Shown in pieces: positions 43,478 to 52,735 of a DNA stretch of 64,000 nt. This DNA is from LZORAL124-50-18 sp051208045 (GTDB lineage: Bacteria > Pseudomonadota > Gammaproteobacteria > Pseudomonadales > Oleiphilaceae). The stretch lies in NCBI GenBank assembly GCA_051208045.1, contig JBPJFY010000001.1:1225014-1289013 (forward strand). The letters run 5' to 3'. Position 1 is the first letter of the stretch; each line of letters begins with the position of its first letter. Below the pieces are notes generated by a model. That model had not been told where the DNA came from. It did not search any database and saw nothing but the letters and a program-made list of their open reading frames with translations. The position numbers and the translations under genes were made by a program.

Positions 43478-45424
43478 ATGCAAGGATTGTTAAGGAACCG
43501 TATCGGGCTGCTGGGTGTTGCTGTATTGTTTTTTGTTCTGCTCGCACTGACCAGTCAAATGTTTAAAAGTGCTCGAATCGATTTGACCGAGAGCAAACTG
43601 TTTACACTGTCAGAAGGCACCAAGTCCATTCTCGGTGCATTGGATACTGAGGTGGAGCTGACGTTCTATTACTCGGATAAGGCCACCAAAGAGCTGCCTG
43701 CGCTGCGTACCTACGCAACGCGAGTCAAGGATTTGCTGAATGAATTTGCCTCGCTCTCTCAGGGAAAAATGGCCGTGCGATTTGTCGATCCAGAGCCTTT
43801 TTCCGAGGAAGAGGATGAAGCAACGGCGGCTGGCCTGCAGGGCGTGCCGGTTGGGGTTCGTGGCGATGAGATTTTCTTTGGGCTTGTCGGAAAGCGCCGA
43901 TCTGCGACGGAAGAAGGGGTGAGTGCAGAAGAGAGTATTCCCTTTTTTCAGCTGGACAAAGAGGATTTTCTTGAATATGACCTGGCCAAACTGGTGTATA
44001 CACTTGCCCATCCGGAGCCTCCGGTAGTGGGGATCATCTCCAGTCTGAATCTCAATGGGGGCATGAATTACATGACCCGGCAAAATGAGCCGGCCTGGGT
44101 CATCACTCAGCAGCTGGAGGGTATTTTCAAGCTGAACTGGCTGGATGAAGATGTCGAGACGATTACCAAAGAAGAGGCGGACATCCTGCTGCTGGTTCAC
44201 CCGCAGAATCTCTCGGATAAAACTCTGCTCGCGATCGATCAATTTGTGCTCGGGGGTGGTCGCGCTCTGGTTTTTATTGATCCGCATTCGGAGGCTTCAC
44301 AGGCTACGATGGGTATGATGGGAGGCAATGCCGCATCAGAACTCGGGCCGTTGCTGGATTCCTGGGGAATACAGTTTGATGCGTCAAAATTCATCGGTGA
44401 TTACCAGAACTCTATGGTGGTTTCTTTGGGAAGTGGCCGAAATCCGGTGAGACACATCGGCCTGTTGGGGCTGGGTTCTGAGGCAATTGAAGGTGAAGAT
44501 GTGATTCTCTCAGGGCTGGAAACGATTAATGTTTCTTCGGCTGGGTTTATAAAGCCTGCAGATGGGGCAACCACACAGCTGAAACCGTTGTTGCGTTCCA
44601 GTGCGAAGGCCATGCCGCTCGATACGTCGGTATTGGCAACGCTGAACAATCCGGAAGACCTGCTGAAAGACTTTGCCCCTACAGGAGAACAGTACGTGTT
44701 AGCAGCGCGCGTCTCCGGGCCTGCAAAAACAGCGTTCCCGGAGGGTATTCAGGTTGAGGAAACGCCCAGCGAGACCGCGCCTGATGAGCAGTCAACGGTG
44801 GCGGACGCCTCCGACAGTGAAGAGAAAGCAACTCCGGAACCGCTAACTCGCTTGATCGAAGCCTCGCTGAAAGAATCGGCAGACATCAATGTCATGATCG
44901 TGGCGGACACCGACATCCTGTCCAACCGATTGTGGGTGCAGATACAACAGTTTTTCGGTCAGCAGATTGTCTCCCCCTGGGCGGATAACGGGGACTTCCT
45001 CGTTAATGGTGTGGACAATCTGGCTGGAAATGCTGATCTGATCAGCATCCGCAGTCGGGGGCGTTTCTCCCGTCCCTTTACCCGCGTTGAAGCCCTGCGT
45101 TTGAAAGCGGAAGAGAAGTTCCACCAGCAACAGCAGGTATTGCAGGCTGAATTGGAGGAAACGGACAAAAAACTGGCCGAACTGGAACAAAACAAAGGGG
45201 TTACCGAGAAAAATCTGTTAACTCCTGAGCAGGAGAAAGCATTGATTGACTTCCAGAAGCAAAAGCTCAAGATTCGTAAAGAGTTGCGGGATGTACAGCA
45301 TCAGCTTGATCGAGATATTGAGGCACTGGGTAGTCGATTGAAGTTGATTAACATCCTGCTGGTTCCGTTGTTATTGACCTTGGGAGTGTTGGCGTGGAGA
45401 AACTTTCGGCCAAGAATCAATTGA
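43478..45424 (+). CDS. GldG-family ABC-associated protein
   Basis: A 648-residue protein with a signal anchor near the N-terminus (residues 8-28), a large extracytoplasmic region with the FKSARIDLTESKLFTLSEGT opening that marks the GldG/intraflagellar-transport-like ABC_transp_aux domain, a Pro/Glu/Ser-rich middle (residues 420-455), a long coiled coil (residues 540-610), and a C-terminal membrane segment (LLVPLLLTLGVLAW). Ribosome site GAGGAG precedes the ATG. In many proteobacteria a DUF4340 protein follows in the same operon; here murI follows instead. Confidence 0.85.
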   Translation: MQGLLRNRIGLLGVAVLFFVLLALTSQMFKSARIDLTESKLFTLSEGTKSILGALDTEVELTFYYSDKATKELPALRTYATRVKDLLNEFASLSQGKMAVRFVDPEPFSEEEDEATAAGLQGVPVGVRGDEIFFGLVGKRRSATEEGVSAEESIPFFQLDKEDFLEYDLAKLVYTLAHPEPPVVGIISSLNLNGGMNYMTRQNEPAWVITQQLEGIFKLNWLDEDVETITKEEADILLLVHPQNLSDKTLLAIDQFVLGGGRALVFIDPHSEASQATMGMMGGNAASELGPLLDSWGIQFDASKFIGDYQNSMVVSLGSGRNPVRHIGLLGLGSEAIEGEDVILSGLETINVSSAGFIKPADGATTQLKPLLRSSAKAMPLDTSVLATLNNPEDLLKDFAPTGEQYVLAARVSGPAKTAFPEGIQVEETPSETAPDEQSTVADASDSEEKATPEPLTRLIEASLKESADINVMIVADTDILSNRLWVQIQQFFGQQIVSPWADNGDFLVNGVDNLAGNADLISIRSRGRFSRPFTRVEALRLKAEEKFHQQQQVLQAELEETDKKLAELEQNKGVTEKNLLTPEQEKALIDFQKQKLKIRKELRDVQHQLDRDIEALGSRLKLINILLVPLLLTLGVLAWRNFRPRIN

Positions 45425-45430
45425 ACTTCT

Positions 45431-45455
45431 GGCGGCCCTGATGCGGCCGCCTTTT
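45431..45455 (+). terminator. GC-rich terminator-like hairpin overlapping the murI start
   Basis: GGCGGCC (45431-45437) pairs perfectly with GGCCGCC (45445-45451) around CTGATGC, and TTTT follows. The murI ATG (45441-45443) is inside the loop. It could end the ABC operon transcript or control murI translation; sequence alone cannot tell. Confidence 0.65.
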
Positions 45456-46316
45456 CGCATTGCGCTGTTTGATTCCGGGGGTGGGGGCTTCTCTATATTG
45501 CAGTGCCTGCTTCAGAAAGGCATTGCAGGAGATTATTTCTACTATGCTGATGACGCACTATTGCCCTACGGTCGTCTGACTGATGCACAGATTCTTCGGC
45601 GCGTCACCCATGACTTCCGTTCTCATTTTGCTCATCTTGAGCCCGACCTACTGGTAATCGCATGTAACACGGCCAGCACGATTGTGTTACCGGGCTTGCG
45701 TGAAGCCGTTGAGTTTCCTGTCGTGGGCGTGGTACCTGCGATCAAACCGGCAGCGCTGCGCTCCAAAAGTCGTCAAATTGCTTTACTGGCGACGCCGGCG
45801 ACCATTGGGCGCCCCTATATTGATCAGTTAATCGCGGAATTTGCTGCCGATTGCCACGTCGTTCGCGTCGCCGCGGACAGCCTGGTCAGTGCTGCAGAAC
45901 ACTACCTCACCGGAAAAGCCCCACGTGACTCCGAGCTGGATGCCCTCTTGGGTGAAGTGGTCGATCAAGCACCGCTCGTCGATCAGATTGTGCTGGGGTG
46001 CACACATTTTCCGCTCTTACGGAAGGAGTTACTGACCGCACTCAAGCGTATCGCTCGACCCGATATTGCGCTCATTGACAGTGGGCCGGCGATCGCCTCG
46101 CGGGTTGCATACTTGCTTGGAGAGTTCGGTCTGAGAGAGTTTGAGACCCTGCCATCCGATGTGGCGGATGCAGATTACCGGTCGACCATTCAGATTTTCT
46201 TCACCGGGAGCGAGTTGCCAGCGACCTGGGAGCAGAAATGTTATCGTGCCTGTGAAGACACAAGGGTGACATTGTCGGACATTACCGCGCAACGTATATT
46301 GACAGGGGCGGTGTGA
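45441..46316 (+). CDS. murI: Glutamate racemase
   Basis: A 291-residue enzyme making D-glutamate for peptidoglycan. The two catalytic cysteines lie in VIACNTAST and LGCTHFPLL, and the start FDSGGGGFS and YYADDALLPYG match the family, although the first motif is more usually FDSGVGGLS. The ATG at 45441 is inside the hairpin loop described separately and has no clear Shine-Dalgarno sequence. It lies 16 bases after the GldG-like gene and converges on aspC. Confidence 0.92.
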   Translation: MRPPFRIALFDSGGGGFSILQCLLQKGIAGDYFYYADDALLPYGRLTDAQILRRVTHDFRSHFAHLEPDLLVIACNTASTIVLPGLREAVEFPVVGVVPAIKPAALRSKSRQIALLATPATIGRPYIDQLIAEFAADCHVVRVAADSLVSAAEHYLTGKAPRDSELDALLGEVVDQAPLVDQIVLGCTHFPLLRKELLTALKRIARPDIALIDSGPAIASRVAYLLGEFGLREFETLPSDVADADYRSTIQIFFTGSELPATWEQKCYRACEDTRVTLSDITAQRILTGAV

Positions 46317-46357
46317 CAGGGGCTGTTGGTCAGCTACTGAAAAAACAGTCCTGTCAC
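46313..46357. terminator. Long hairpin between convergent murI and aspC
   Basis: GTGACAG (46313-46319) pairs with CTGTCAC (46351-46357) and CTGTT (46323-46327) with AACAG (46344-46348). No long T-run follows, but its place between two converging genes suggests a shared transcription end. Confidence 0.5.
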
Positions 46358-46370
46358 CCGAGGCGTTGAA

Positions 46371-47558
46371 TTAACGTTCCACCGCTTTCTTAATGCGGGC
46401 GATGGCGTCTTCCAGAATGTTCATGGATGTTGCAAAGCTCAATCGCAGATGGCCCGAAGTGCCAAAAGCTGAACCTGGTACGGCGGCAACACCCGCTTCG
46501 TTCAACAGGTACTCCGCCAATTCTACGTCTGAAGTCATGCCGGGCATCCTGTCAATCACAGCATTGAAGTCTGGGAAGACGTAAAATGTGCCATCCACAG
46601 GAATACACTCTACGCCATCGATTTCATTCAGCTTGGCGACAACGACATCGTGGCGCTTTTTGAACTCTTTCACCATGTCTGTCACGCAATCCTGAGACCC
46701 TTCCAGGGCTGCCTGTGCGGCCACCTGTGAAATAGAGGTGGGGTTGGATGTGCTTTGAGACTGAACTTTTTTCATTGCACCGATGGCGGCGGCGGGCCCG
46801 GCGGCATAGCCGATTCTCCACCCGGTCATGGAGTAGGCTTTGGATACACCGTTCAATACAAAGGTACGGTCGTAAAGTTCAGGGCACACGTTGAGAATAT
46901 TGCAGAAAGGTTCAGCGCCCCAGGTAATGTGCTCGTACATGTCATCGGTAGCCACCATCACGTGCGGATGTTGTTTTAACACGTCAGCCAGTGATTCCAG
47001 TTCCGCTCGGGTATAACTCATACCGGAGGGATTGGATGGGCTGTTAATGACGACAAGTTTGGTTTTCGGGGTAATTGCCTGTGCCAGTTGGTCGGCAGTG
47101 ATTTTAAACTGGCTTTTCTGGTCCGTTTCGATAAACACGGGTGTACCATCGGCAACCAGAACCATATCGGGGTAGGATACCCAATAGGGCGCCGGTATGA
47201 TAACTTCGTCACCTTCATTCAAGATAGCGAGCGCTAAATTAAAGAAGCTTTGTTTCCCGCCACAGGACACCAGAATTTGATTGGGTTGGTATTCCAGTCC
47301 GTTGTCATTTTTGAACTTGTTGATAATGGCCTGCTTCAGTGCTGGCGTGCCATCGACCGCCGTATACTTGGTTTGACCCGCGTTAATGGCCGCAATAGCT
47401 GCATCCTTGATATGTTGGGGGGTGTCGAAATCCGGCTCACCCGCACCGAGACCGATAATATCCTTGCCCGCTGCTTTCAGTTCGGCCGCTTTATTAGTAA
47501 CCGCTAATGTGGGGGAAGGTTTGATTTTTTTGACGCGATCAGAAAGTATAACTTCCAA
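46371..47558 (-). CDS. aspC: Aspartate aminotransferase (class I PLP aminotransferase)
   Basis: A 395-residue PLP enzyme transferring the amino group of aspartate to 2-oxoglutarate. The start LSDRVKKIKPSPTLAVTNKA is typical of the Ib subgroup. The PLP lysine is in LNGVSKAYSMTGWRIGY, and the substrate arginine in GHLRLSFAT. It is divergent from uvrB, with about 120 bases between starts. Prephenate is an alternative substrate of this subgroup in some bacteria. Confidence 0.94.
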   Translation of the reverse strand: MEVILSDRVKKIKPSPTLAVTNKAAELKAAGKDIIGLGAGEPDFDTPQHIKDAAIAAINAGQTKYTAVDGTPALKQAIINKFKNDNGLEYQPNQILVSCGGKQSFFNLALAILNEGDEVIIPAPYWVSYPDMVLVADGTPVFIETDQKSQFKITADQLAQAITPKTKLVVINSPSNPSGMSYTRAELESLADVLKQHPHVMVATDDMYEHITWGAEPFCNILNVCPELYDRTFVLNGVSKAYSMTGWRIGYAAGPAAAIGAMKKVQSQSTSNPTSISQVAAQAALEGSQDCVTDMVKEFKKRHDVVVAKLNEIDGVECIPVDGTFYVFPDFNAVIDRMPGMTSDVELAEYLLNEAGVAAVPGSAFGTSGHLRLSFATSMNILEDAIARIKKAVER

Positions 47559-47677
47559 GCCATTATCCTCGTTGTGACTTTTAACGTTGACTTGCCTACG
47601 TTATTTTGGAGAGGCAAAACAGTATAATCATACCATTAATCAATCTTTTTGGTATCTCTATTCGCACGGAATCTTGC

Positions 47678-49693
47678 ATGAAATCTAAATTTGAGGTGAC
47701 CTCAAACTTTGCGCCTGCTGGCGATCAACCTAATGCCATCAAACATTTGGTGGAGGGGATTCAGGACGGTCTGGCGCATCAGACGTTGCTGGGGGTCACC
47801 GGGTCGGGAAAAACGTTTTCGGTAGCGCATGTGATCGCAGAGATACAGCGTCCTACCATTATACTTGCGCATAACAAGACGCTGGCCGCCCAACTGTACG
47901 GCGAATTCAAAGCCTTCTTCCCGAATAACGCCGTGGAGTACTTCGTCTCCTATTACGACTATTATCAGCCCGAAGCGTATGTGCCAGCGTCAGATACCTA
48001 TATTGAAAAAGATGCATCCATTAATGATCACATTGAACAGATGCGATTGTCTGCCACCAAGGCTTTACTGGAACGCTCTGATGCCATCATTGTTGCCACT
48101 GTTTCATCCATTTATGGCTTGGGCGACCCAAATTCCTACCTGAAAATGATGCTCCATCTGGACCGCGGTGACCACATGGATCAACGGAAGATTCTGCGTC
48201 GATTGGCGGAGTTGCAATACACACGAAATGATTACGAGTTGCACCGGGCGACCTATCGCGTTCGCGGTGAAGTAATTGACGTTTTCCCGGCAGAATCGGA
48301 GCGTGATGCCATTCGAATCGAGCTGTTTGATGATGAAGTTGAACAGCTGAGTTATTTCGATCCGCTGACGGGCGAAATCCTGCGAAAGGTGCCCAGAGTG
48401 ACGATTTATCCCAAGTCCCATTACGTCACGCCCCGGGAAACGATTCTTGCCGCCGTGGATCGAATCAAAGAAGAGTTGAAGGAGCGTCTGGAGTGGCTGC
48501 GAAACAACAATAAGCTGGTTGAAGCCCAGCGGCTGGAGGAACGCACACGTTATGACCTGGAGATGATGGTGGAGCTGGGCTATTGCAACGGCATCGAAAA
48601 TTACTCCCGATACCTGTCCGGTCGAGCTGCGGGCAATGCTCCGCCAACACTTTTTGATTATCTGCCGGAGAATGCGTTATTGGTGATTGATGAATCGCAT
48701 GTCACCATTCCTCAGTTGGGGGCCATGTACAAAGGAGACCGGTCCCGCAAGGAAAACCTGGTGAATTACGGCTTCCGTTTACCCTCCGCTCTGGATAACC
48801 GCCCCATGCGGTTTGATGAATGGGAGCGTATTGCCCCACAGATGATTTTTGTGTCAGCAACGCCGGGAGACTACGAAGCAAAATACGCGGCCCAGGTGGT
48901 AGAGCAGGTGGTGAGACCCACCGGATTGCTGGATCCGCTGATTGAAGTCAGGCCAGCGACAACCCAGGTGGATGATCTGCTCTCACAGATCAACGAACGG
49001 GTAGCGGTGAATGAACGGGTTCTGGTCACGACGCTGACAAAACGCATGGCAGAGGATTTAACGGAGTTTCTTGCGGAACATAGCGTGCGCGTTCGGTATT
49101 TGCACTCGGACATTGATACCGTTGAGCGGGTAGAAATCATTCGTGATCTGCGACTGGGAGAGTTTGATGTGCTTGTAGGAATTAACCTTCTTCGAGAAGG
49201 GTTGGACATGCCCGAGGTGTCGCTGGTCGCTATTCTGGATGCGGACAAAGAAGGATTCCTTCGCTCTGAGCGATCACTGATTCAGACCATTGGTCGGGCC
49301 GCACGAAACCTCAACGGGAAAGCCATTTTGTATGCGGACAAAATTACGGGGTCGATGGAGCGGGCCATCCGGGAAACCGAACGGCGTCGCGACAAACAGC
49401 AAGCGTTTAATGCAGAGCATGGGATTACGCCGAAGGGATTGAGCAAAGGCGTTCGGGATATCATGGAAGGAGCCACCCCTTATCGCGTCAAAGGAAAGGC
49501 GGGTAAAAAGTCTGTTTCTGAGTCAGTGTATGGCTCAACCCCTTCTGTGGACCTGACAGATACCACGGCGGTCTTGAAGGCCATTGCGAAAATGGAGGAC
49601 GATATGTACCAGGCGGCTGGCAACCTCGAATTTGAAAAGGCTGCTCAGCTCCGTGATGAGATCGCTGCGTTGAAAAACAAGGCGTTGGCTTGA
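47678..49693 (+). CDS. uvrB: Excinuclease ABC subunit B
   Basis: A 671-residue DNA-repair helicase-like protein that takes over damaged DNA from UvrA and recruits UvrC. Walker A GVTGSGKTF, the beta-hairpin YYDYYQPEAY, the DESH box and the helicase motifs (ATPGDYEAKY, GINLLREGLDMPEVSLVAI) are all present, and the C-terminal UVR motif (QAAGNLEFEKAAQLRDEI) interacts with UvrC. An in-frame upstream ATG at 47606 exists, but ATG 47678 fits known N-termini. It is followed directly by the CDF gene on the other strand. Confidence 0.97.
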   Translation: MKSKFEVTSNFAPAGDQPNAIKHLVEGIQDGLAHQTLLGVTGSGKTFSVAHVIAEIQRPTIILAHNKTLAAQLYGEFKAFFPNNAVEYFVSYYDYYQPEAYVPASDTYIEKDASINDHIEQMRLSATKALLERSDAIIVATVSSIYGLGDPNSYLKMMLHLDRGDHMDQRKILRRLAELQYTRNDYELHRATYRVRGEVIDVFPAESERDAIRIELFDDEVEQLSYFDPLTGEILRKVPRVTIYPKSHYVTPRETILAAVDRIKEELKERLEWLRNNNKLVEAQRLEERTRYDLEMMVELGYCNGIENYSRYLSGRAAGNAPPTLFDYLPENALLVIDESHVTIPQLGAMYKGDRSRKENLVNYGFRLPSALDNRPMRFDEWERIAPQMIFVSATPGDYEAKYAAQVVEQVVRPTGLLDPLIEVRPATTQVDDLLSQINERVAVNERVLVTTLTKRMAEDLTEFLAEHSVRVRYLHSDIDTVERVEIIRDLRLGEFDVLVGINLLREGLDMPEVSLVAILDADKEGFLRSERSLIQTIGRAARNLNGKAILYADKITGSMERAIRETERRRDKQQAFNAEHGITPKGLSKGVRDIMEGATPYRVKGKAGKKSVSESVYGSTPSVDLTDTTAVLKAIAKMEDDMYQAAGNLEFEKAAQLRDEIAALKNKALA

Positions 49694-50899
49694 TTATGCT
49701 TCGGCCTTGAACCAGATATGAATGGCTCCCAGCCACTCAGCTTGGGCGTTTTTCAGCAGTGCATGCTTCAGTTCCGTGATGTCTGTTGATTGATTTGGTA
49801 AACGGTTGACCAGCAGGTCGATGTGCACTTTGTTCTTGAGATAGTGCAGTCTGACCTCGCATGTGGACAGGTCCAGAGAGTCAGACCACCAGCGGGTCAG
49901 CTGCGCCATAATCTGATTTCTCAAAGGCAGCGGATGTTTGGCCTCTGCTGAGGCGTGCCCGAGTGACAGTTGCTCGCTGCCATCACCATCGTTTTCCGCA
50001 TCAATGTGATAGGTGATGTCCCTGATTTGCTTAAACGATTCTTTGAGCGCTCGAGCCACTTCCAAGCCGATTTGGTGGCCTTCTGAGACACTGATCCGAG
50101 GGGCAACTTGTAAGTGTACATCCAGCAGCAGGTCATTACCCATGTGGCGGCTGCGCAGGCAATGAACATTCTTAACCCCATCCGTTGCCATAATGATTTC
50201 ACGGAATTGGGCAATTTCCTCTGCCGAAGCGGAGGTATCCACCAGGATTTTGATGTTGTCCCACGCAAGGTCCCAGCCTACTTTGGCGATGATGATGGCA
50301 ACGATAAAGCCGGCCAGGGAGTCGAGCCAGGGAAATCCGGCCATCGCGCCAAACAAAGCGATCAACACCACGACGGATGAAAAGGCGTCCGTGCGCGAAT
50401 GCCAGGCGTTGGCGATCAACAACTTCGAGTTGAGCTTTTCCCCAATCGCGCGTGTAAATCGATAGATCCACTCCTTGCCGGCGATGGAAAGTATTGCCAC
50501 GAGAATCGTTGGCCAGGATGCGATGACATGGTCAGCGTGGGTGATGAGCCGGATCAGGCTGTCCCAGGCCATCGCCCCGGCGACAGCAATGAGAATGGAG
50601 CCAAGCAGTAACGTGCCCAGCGTTTCAAAACGTTCATGACCGTAGGGGTGGTCTTCATCGGGCTCCTGATGGGAATATCGGGTAATCCATAGCACCAGAA
50701 TGTCGGTCAGTACATCGGTAAACGAATGGATACCATCGGCAACCAGCGCAACGGAATTAAACACGAAGCCGGTGATCAACTTCAATCCCCCCAGAATGAA
50801 GTCCATGACCATTCCGATGATCGTGATTTTCTGGGCAGCGCGTGCAGGGGGTGTGTTTTCCAGGTCTATCCTGATATGTTCGCGAATATTCATGGGCAC
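49694..50899 (-). CDS. Cation diffusion facilitator family transporter
   Basis: A 401-residue membrane protein with six hydrophobic segments in the first 220 residues and a C-terminal cytoplasmic domain of about 180 residues. Metal-site residues are visible in VADGIHSFTDVLTD and WHSRTDAFSSV. CDF proteins export zinc, cobalt, cadmium, iron or manganese in exchange for protons; which metal is used here cannot be told. The C-terminal extension beyond the usual metal-binding domain (residues 300-400) is unusual. It abuts the uvrB stop. Confidence 0.9.
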   Translation of the reverse strand: MPMNIREHIRIDLENTPPARAAQKITIIGMVMDFILGGLKLITGFVFNSVALVADGIHSFTDVLTDILVLWITRYSHQEPDEDHPYGHERFETLGTLLLGSILIAVAGAMAWDSLIRLITHADHVIASWPTILVAILSIAGKEWIYRFTRAIGEKLNSKLLIANAWHSRTDAFSSVVVLIALFGAMAGFPWLDSLAGFIVAIIIAKVGWDLAWDNIKILVDTSASAEEIAQFREIIMATDGVKNVHCLRSRHMGNDLLLDVHLQVAPRISVSEGHQIGLEVARALKESFKQIRDITYHIDAENDGDGSEQLSLGHASAEAKHPLPLRNQIMAQLTRWWSDSLDLSTCEVRLHYLKNKVHIDLLVNRLPNQSTDITELKHALLKNAQAEWLGAIHIWFKAEA

Positions 50900-51594
50900 A
50901 AGGCGAGTCTTCCGAGGGTGAGTACCATGGTAGAGATGGGGCCATGGTAAAGATTGAGCTGCGCAAATTCAATTCTGAGTGTAGATTCTTTTGATGTCAT
51001 CTTGGTGAATGCGAGCTACTCCTTTGGTTATAGTGGCAAGGGAGGGGATGATTGACAGCACATGACGTTTGATCGGGAGCTGCGCCGAGGAAATCTGGCC
51101 ACTCACGTTGAAAATTAGTTGGTGCTCTCATTCCGATGGAGGTATAACGGCTGATTTGCGGGGCGACTTTATGCACAATTATGCCGAATACGTCATCTTT
51201 CACTGGTAATCCGTCACAACCGTTTGATTTGGCGGTTTGGTTTTGTAAGTTATTGATATATAAAGATATATGAAATGGTTAAAAAGTAACCAATTTAGGT
51301 GGGATATTCTAAATACGGGGGGTCTCACGCTGTTTTTTGCTTTTTTCAACAAAGTTATCCACAGATTTCGTGGATAAATGACAATATCGTCAAACGGAAT
51401 CCCGCGGAAAGAATGAAATTGTGGATAAATGGTAATAATGCACGATTTATGATCATTAAAGTGGTTCAAATGTTCCTATTGTTAGCACTTTAGTATTAGC
51501 GCTTGACATTCAACGCCGGTATGAGAGACTTCTGCGGCTTCATCTATTCCAACCCTGGTTCTTTTTGAACCGCGACCCAGTTTAAACGACCTGT
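50900..51594. other. 695-bp AT-rich gap before pyrD with DnaA boxes
   Basis: The region between the CDF gene and pyrD has only short reading frames on the minus strand (50997-51203, 51200-51469) with no recognisable family, so I do not call them genes. The middle (51240-51500) is AT-rich, and three DnaA-box-like sequences lie at 51355-51428. A TTGACA at 51503-51508 could be a -35 element for pyrD, but no good -10 is seen. Confidence 0.6.
51355..51428. promoter_or_regulatory. Cluster of three DnaA boxes (possible DARS/datA-like element)
   Basis: TTATCCACA at 51355-51363 is an exact DnaA box. CGTGGATAA at 51369-51377 and TGTGGATAA at 51420-51428 are boxes on the other strand, with one and no mismatch. 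The first two are inverted and only 5 bases apart. E. coli DARS elements, which reactivate DnaA, have three DnaA boxes, and DARS1 lies near uvrB; here uvrB is 1.7 kb away. Function is inferred. Confidence 0.55.
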
Positions 51595-52656
51595 ATGTAC
51601 GCTTTCATTCGAGATTTGCTCTTCCGATTACCCCCTGAAACTGCGCACGATGTGACGTTGCGGCTTTTGACTGCTGGCCAGAAACTGGGTGCGACGTCCA
51701 TGTTCTCAGCGCAGCCGACACCACAACCGACTCAGTTGATGGGATTGTCGTTTCCTAATCCCGTCGGTTTGGCGGCCGGGCTCGATAAAAATGGCAGCTG
51801 TATTGCCGGCATGGCTTCCCTGGGTTTCGGGTTTTTGGAGATTGGTACGGTCACTCCGAAGCCGCAGCCTGGCAATCTGCAGCCACGCCTGTTCCGCTTG
51901 CCGGAAGAGCGCGCAATCATCAATCGCATGGGGTTTAATAATGCGGGGGTGGATACGCTGCTGGCAAACTATCTGCGCTTCAAATCGACACTGGCATCCA
52001 GTGGAAATCTCGTTTATCAATGTCCCGTCGGGATCAATGTCGGGAAGAATCTGACCACGTCCGTTGAGGATGCGCACAAGGATTACGCGACCTGCATTCG
52101 CATGGTATACCCCCACGCGGACTATATCACTGCCAACGTTTCGTCGCCGAATACGCCCGGATTGAGAAACCTTCAGTTTGGTGATGCGATGAAATCCCTG
52201 CTTGAGGTCATCAAAACCACTCAGCAGCAGATGGCGGACGTTCATCAGCGCTATGTTCCCATTGCGATCAAGATTGCCCCGGACATGGATGAAACCGAAA
52301 TTCGGTTTGTTGCCGATGCATTAAAGCAGTTTGACGTGGATGCGGTGATTGCCACAAACACGACGGTAGATCGTTCACGTGTCTCTCAGCATCCGCTTGC
52401 CAATGAGCAGGGTGGATTGAGTGGTGCACCGCTGATGGAGCGATCCACAGAGGTGGTTCGGGCCATGTACGCAGAACTCGGGGAATCTGTACCGATCATC
52501 GCAGCCGGAGGAATAATGCGGGGCGAAGATGCGGTAGAAAAGGTGAAAGCGGGCGCAAAACTGGTTCAGGTATATACCGGGTTTATCTATCAGGGGCCTG
52601 CTTTAATCAAGCAAGCGTCGGATGCCATTCTGCATTATCGATTGAAGAATCCGTAG
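51595..52656 (+). CDS. pyrD: Dihydroorotate dehydrogenase (quinone), class 2
   Basis: A 353-residue membrane-associated flavoenzyme oxidising dihydroorotate to orotate with quinone. The N-terminal helix MYAFIRDLLFRLPPETAHD is the class 2 quinone-tunnel helix. PVGLAAGLDKNG, the catalytic Ser in NVSSPNTPGLR and the FMN-binding GGIMRGEDAVEKVKAGAKLVQVYTGF are intact. Length matches E. coli PyrD. Confidence 0.96.
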   Translation: MYAFIRDLLFRLPPETAHDVTLRLLTAGQKLGATSMFSAQPTPQPTQLMGLSFPNPVGLAAGLDKNGSCIAGMASLGFGFLEIGTVTPKPQPGNLQPRLFRLPEERAIINRMGFNNAGVDTLLANYLRFKSTLASSGNLVYQCPVGINVGKNLTTSVEDAHKDYATCIRMVYPHADYITANVSSPNTPGLRNLQFGDAMKSLLEVIKTTQQQMADVHQRYVPIAIKIAPDMDETEIRFVADALKQFDVDAVIATNTTVDRSRVSQHPLANEQGGLSGAPLMERSTEVVRAMYAELGESVPIIAAGGIMRGEDAVEKVKAGAKLVQVYTGFIYQGPALIKQASDAILHYRLKNP

Positions 52657-52680
52657 TCCAAAAAGCCGTTTTCCAATAAA

Positions 52681-52703
52681 AACGCCCCAGGATCAGGGGC
52701 GTT
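52681..52703. terminator. Bidirectional terminator between pyrD and rmf
   Basis: AACGCCCC (52681-52688) pairs perfectly with GGGGCGTT (52696-52703) around seven bases. T-rich tails occur on both sides (GTTTGTT on the plus strand, TTTTATT on the minus), so it can serve both converging genes. Confidence 0.85.
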
Positions 52704-52735
52704 GTTTGTTATTAGGTCGTGATTCGAATTGGTAC

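Noticed and set aside
47606..47677. Extended N-terminus of UvrB
   Set aside because: UvrB proteins start close to KSKFEVTSNFAPAGDQP; the extra 24 codons have no support.
50997..51203. 68-codon frame on the minus strand in the pyrD gap
   Set aside because: No family resemblance and no ribosome site; likely chance.
51355..51428. Chromosomal origin of replication
   Set aside because: Only three DnaA boxes are present, and dnaA, dnaN, gidA and mnmG are not nearby.
51200..51469. 89-codon frame on the minus strand in the pyrD gap
   Set aside because: It runs across the DnaA boxes, is AT-rich with no motif, and lacks a ribosome site.
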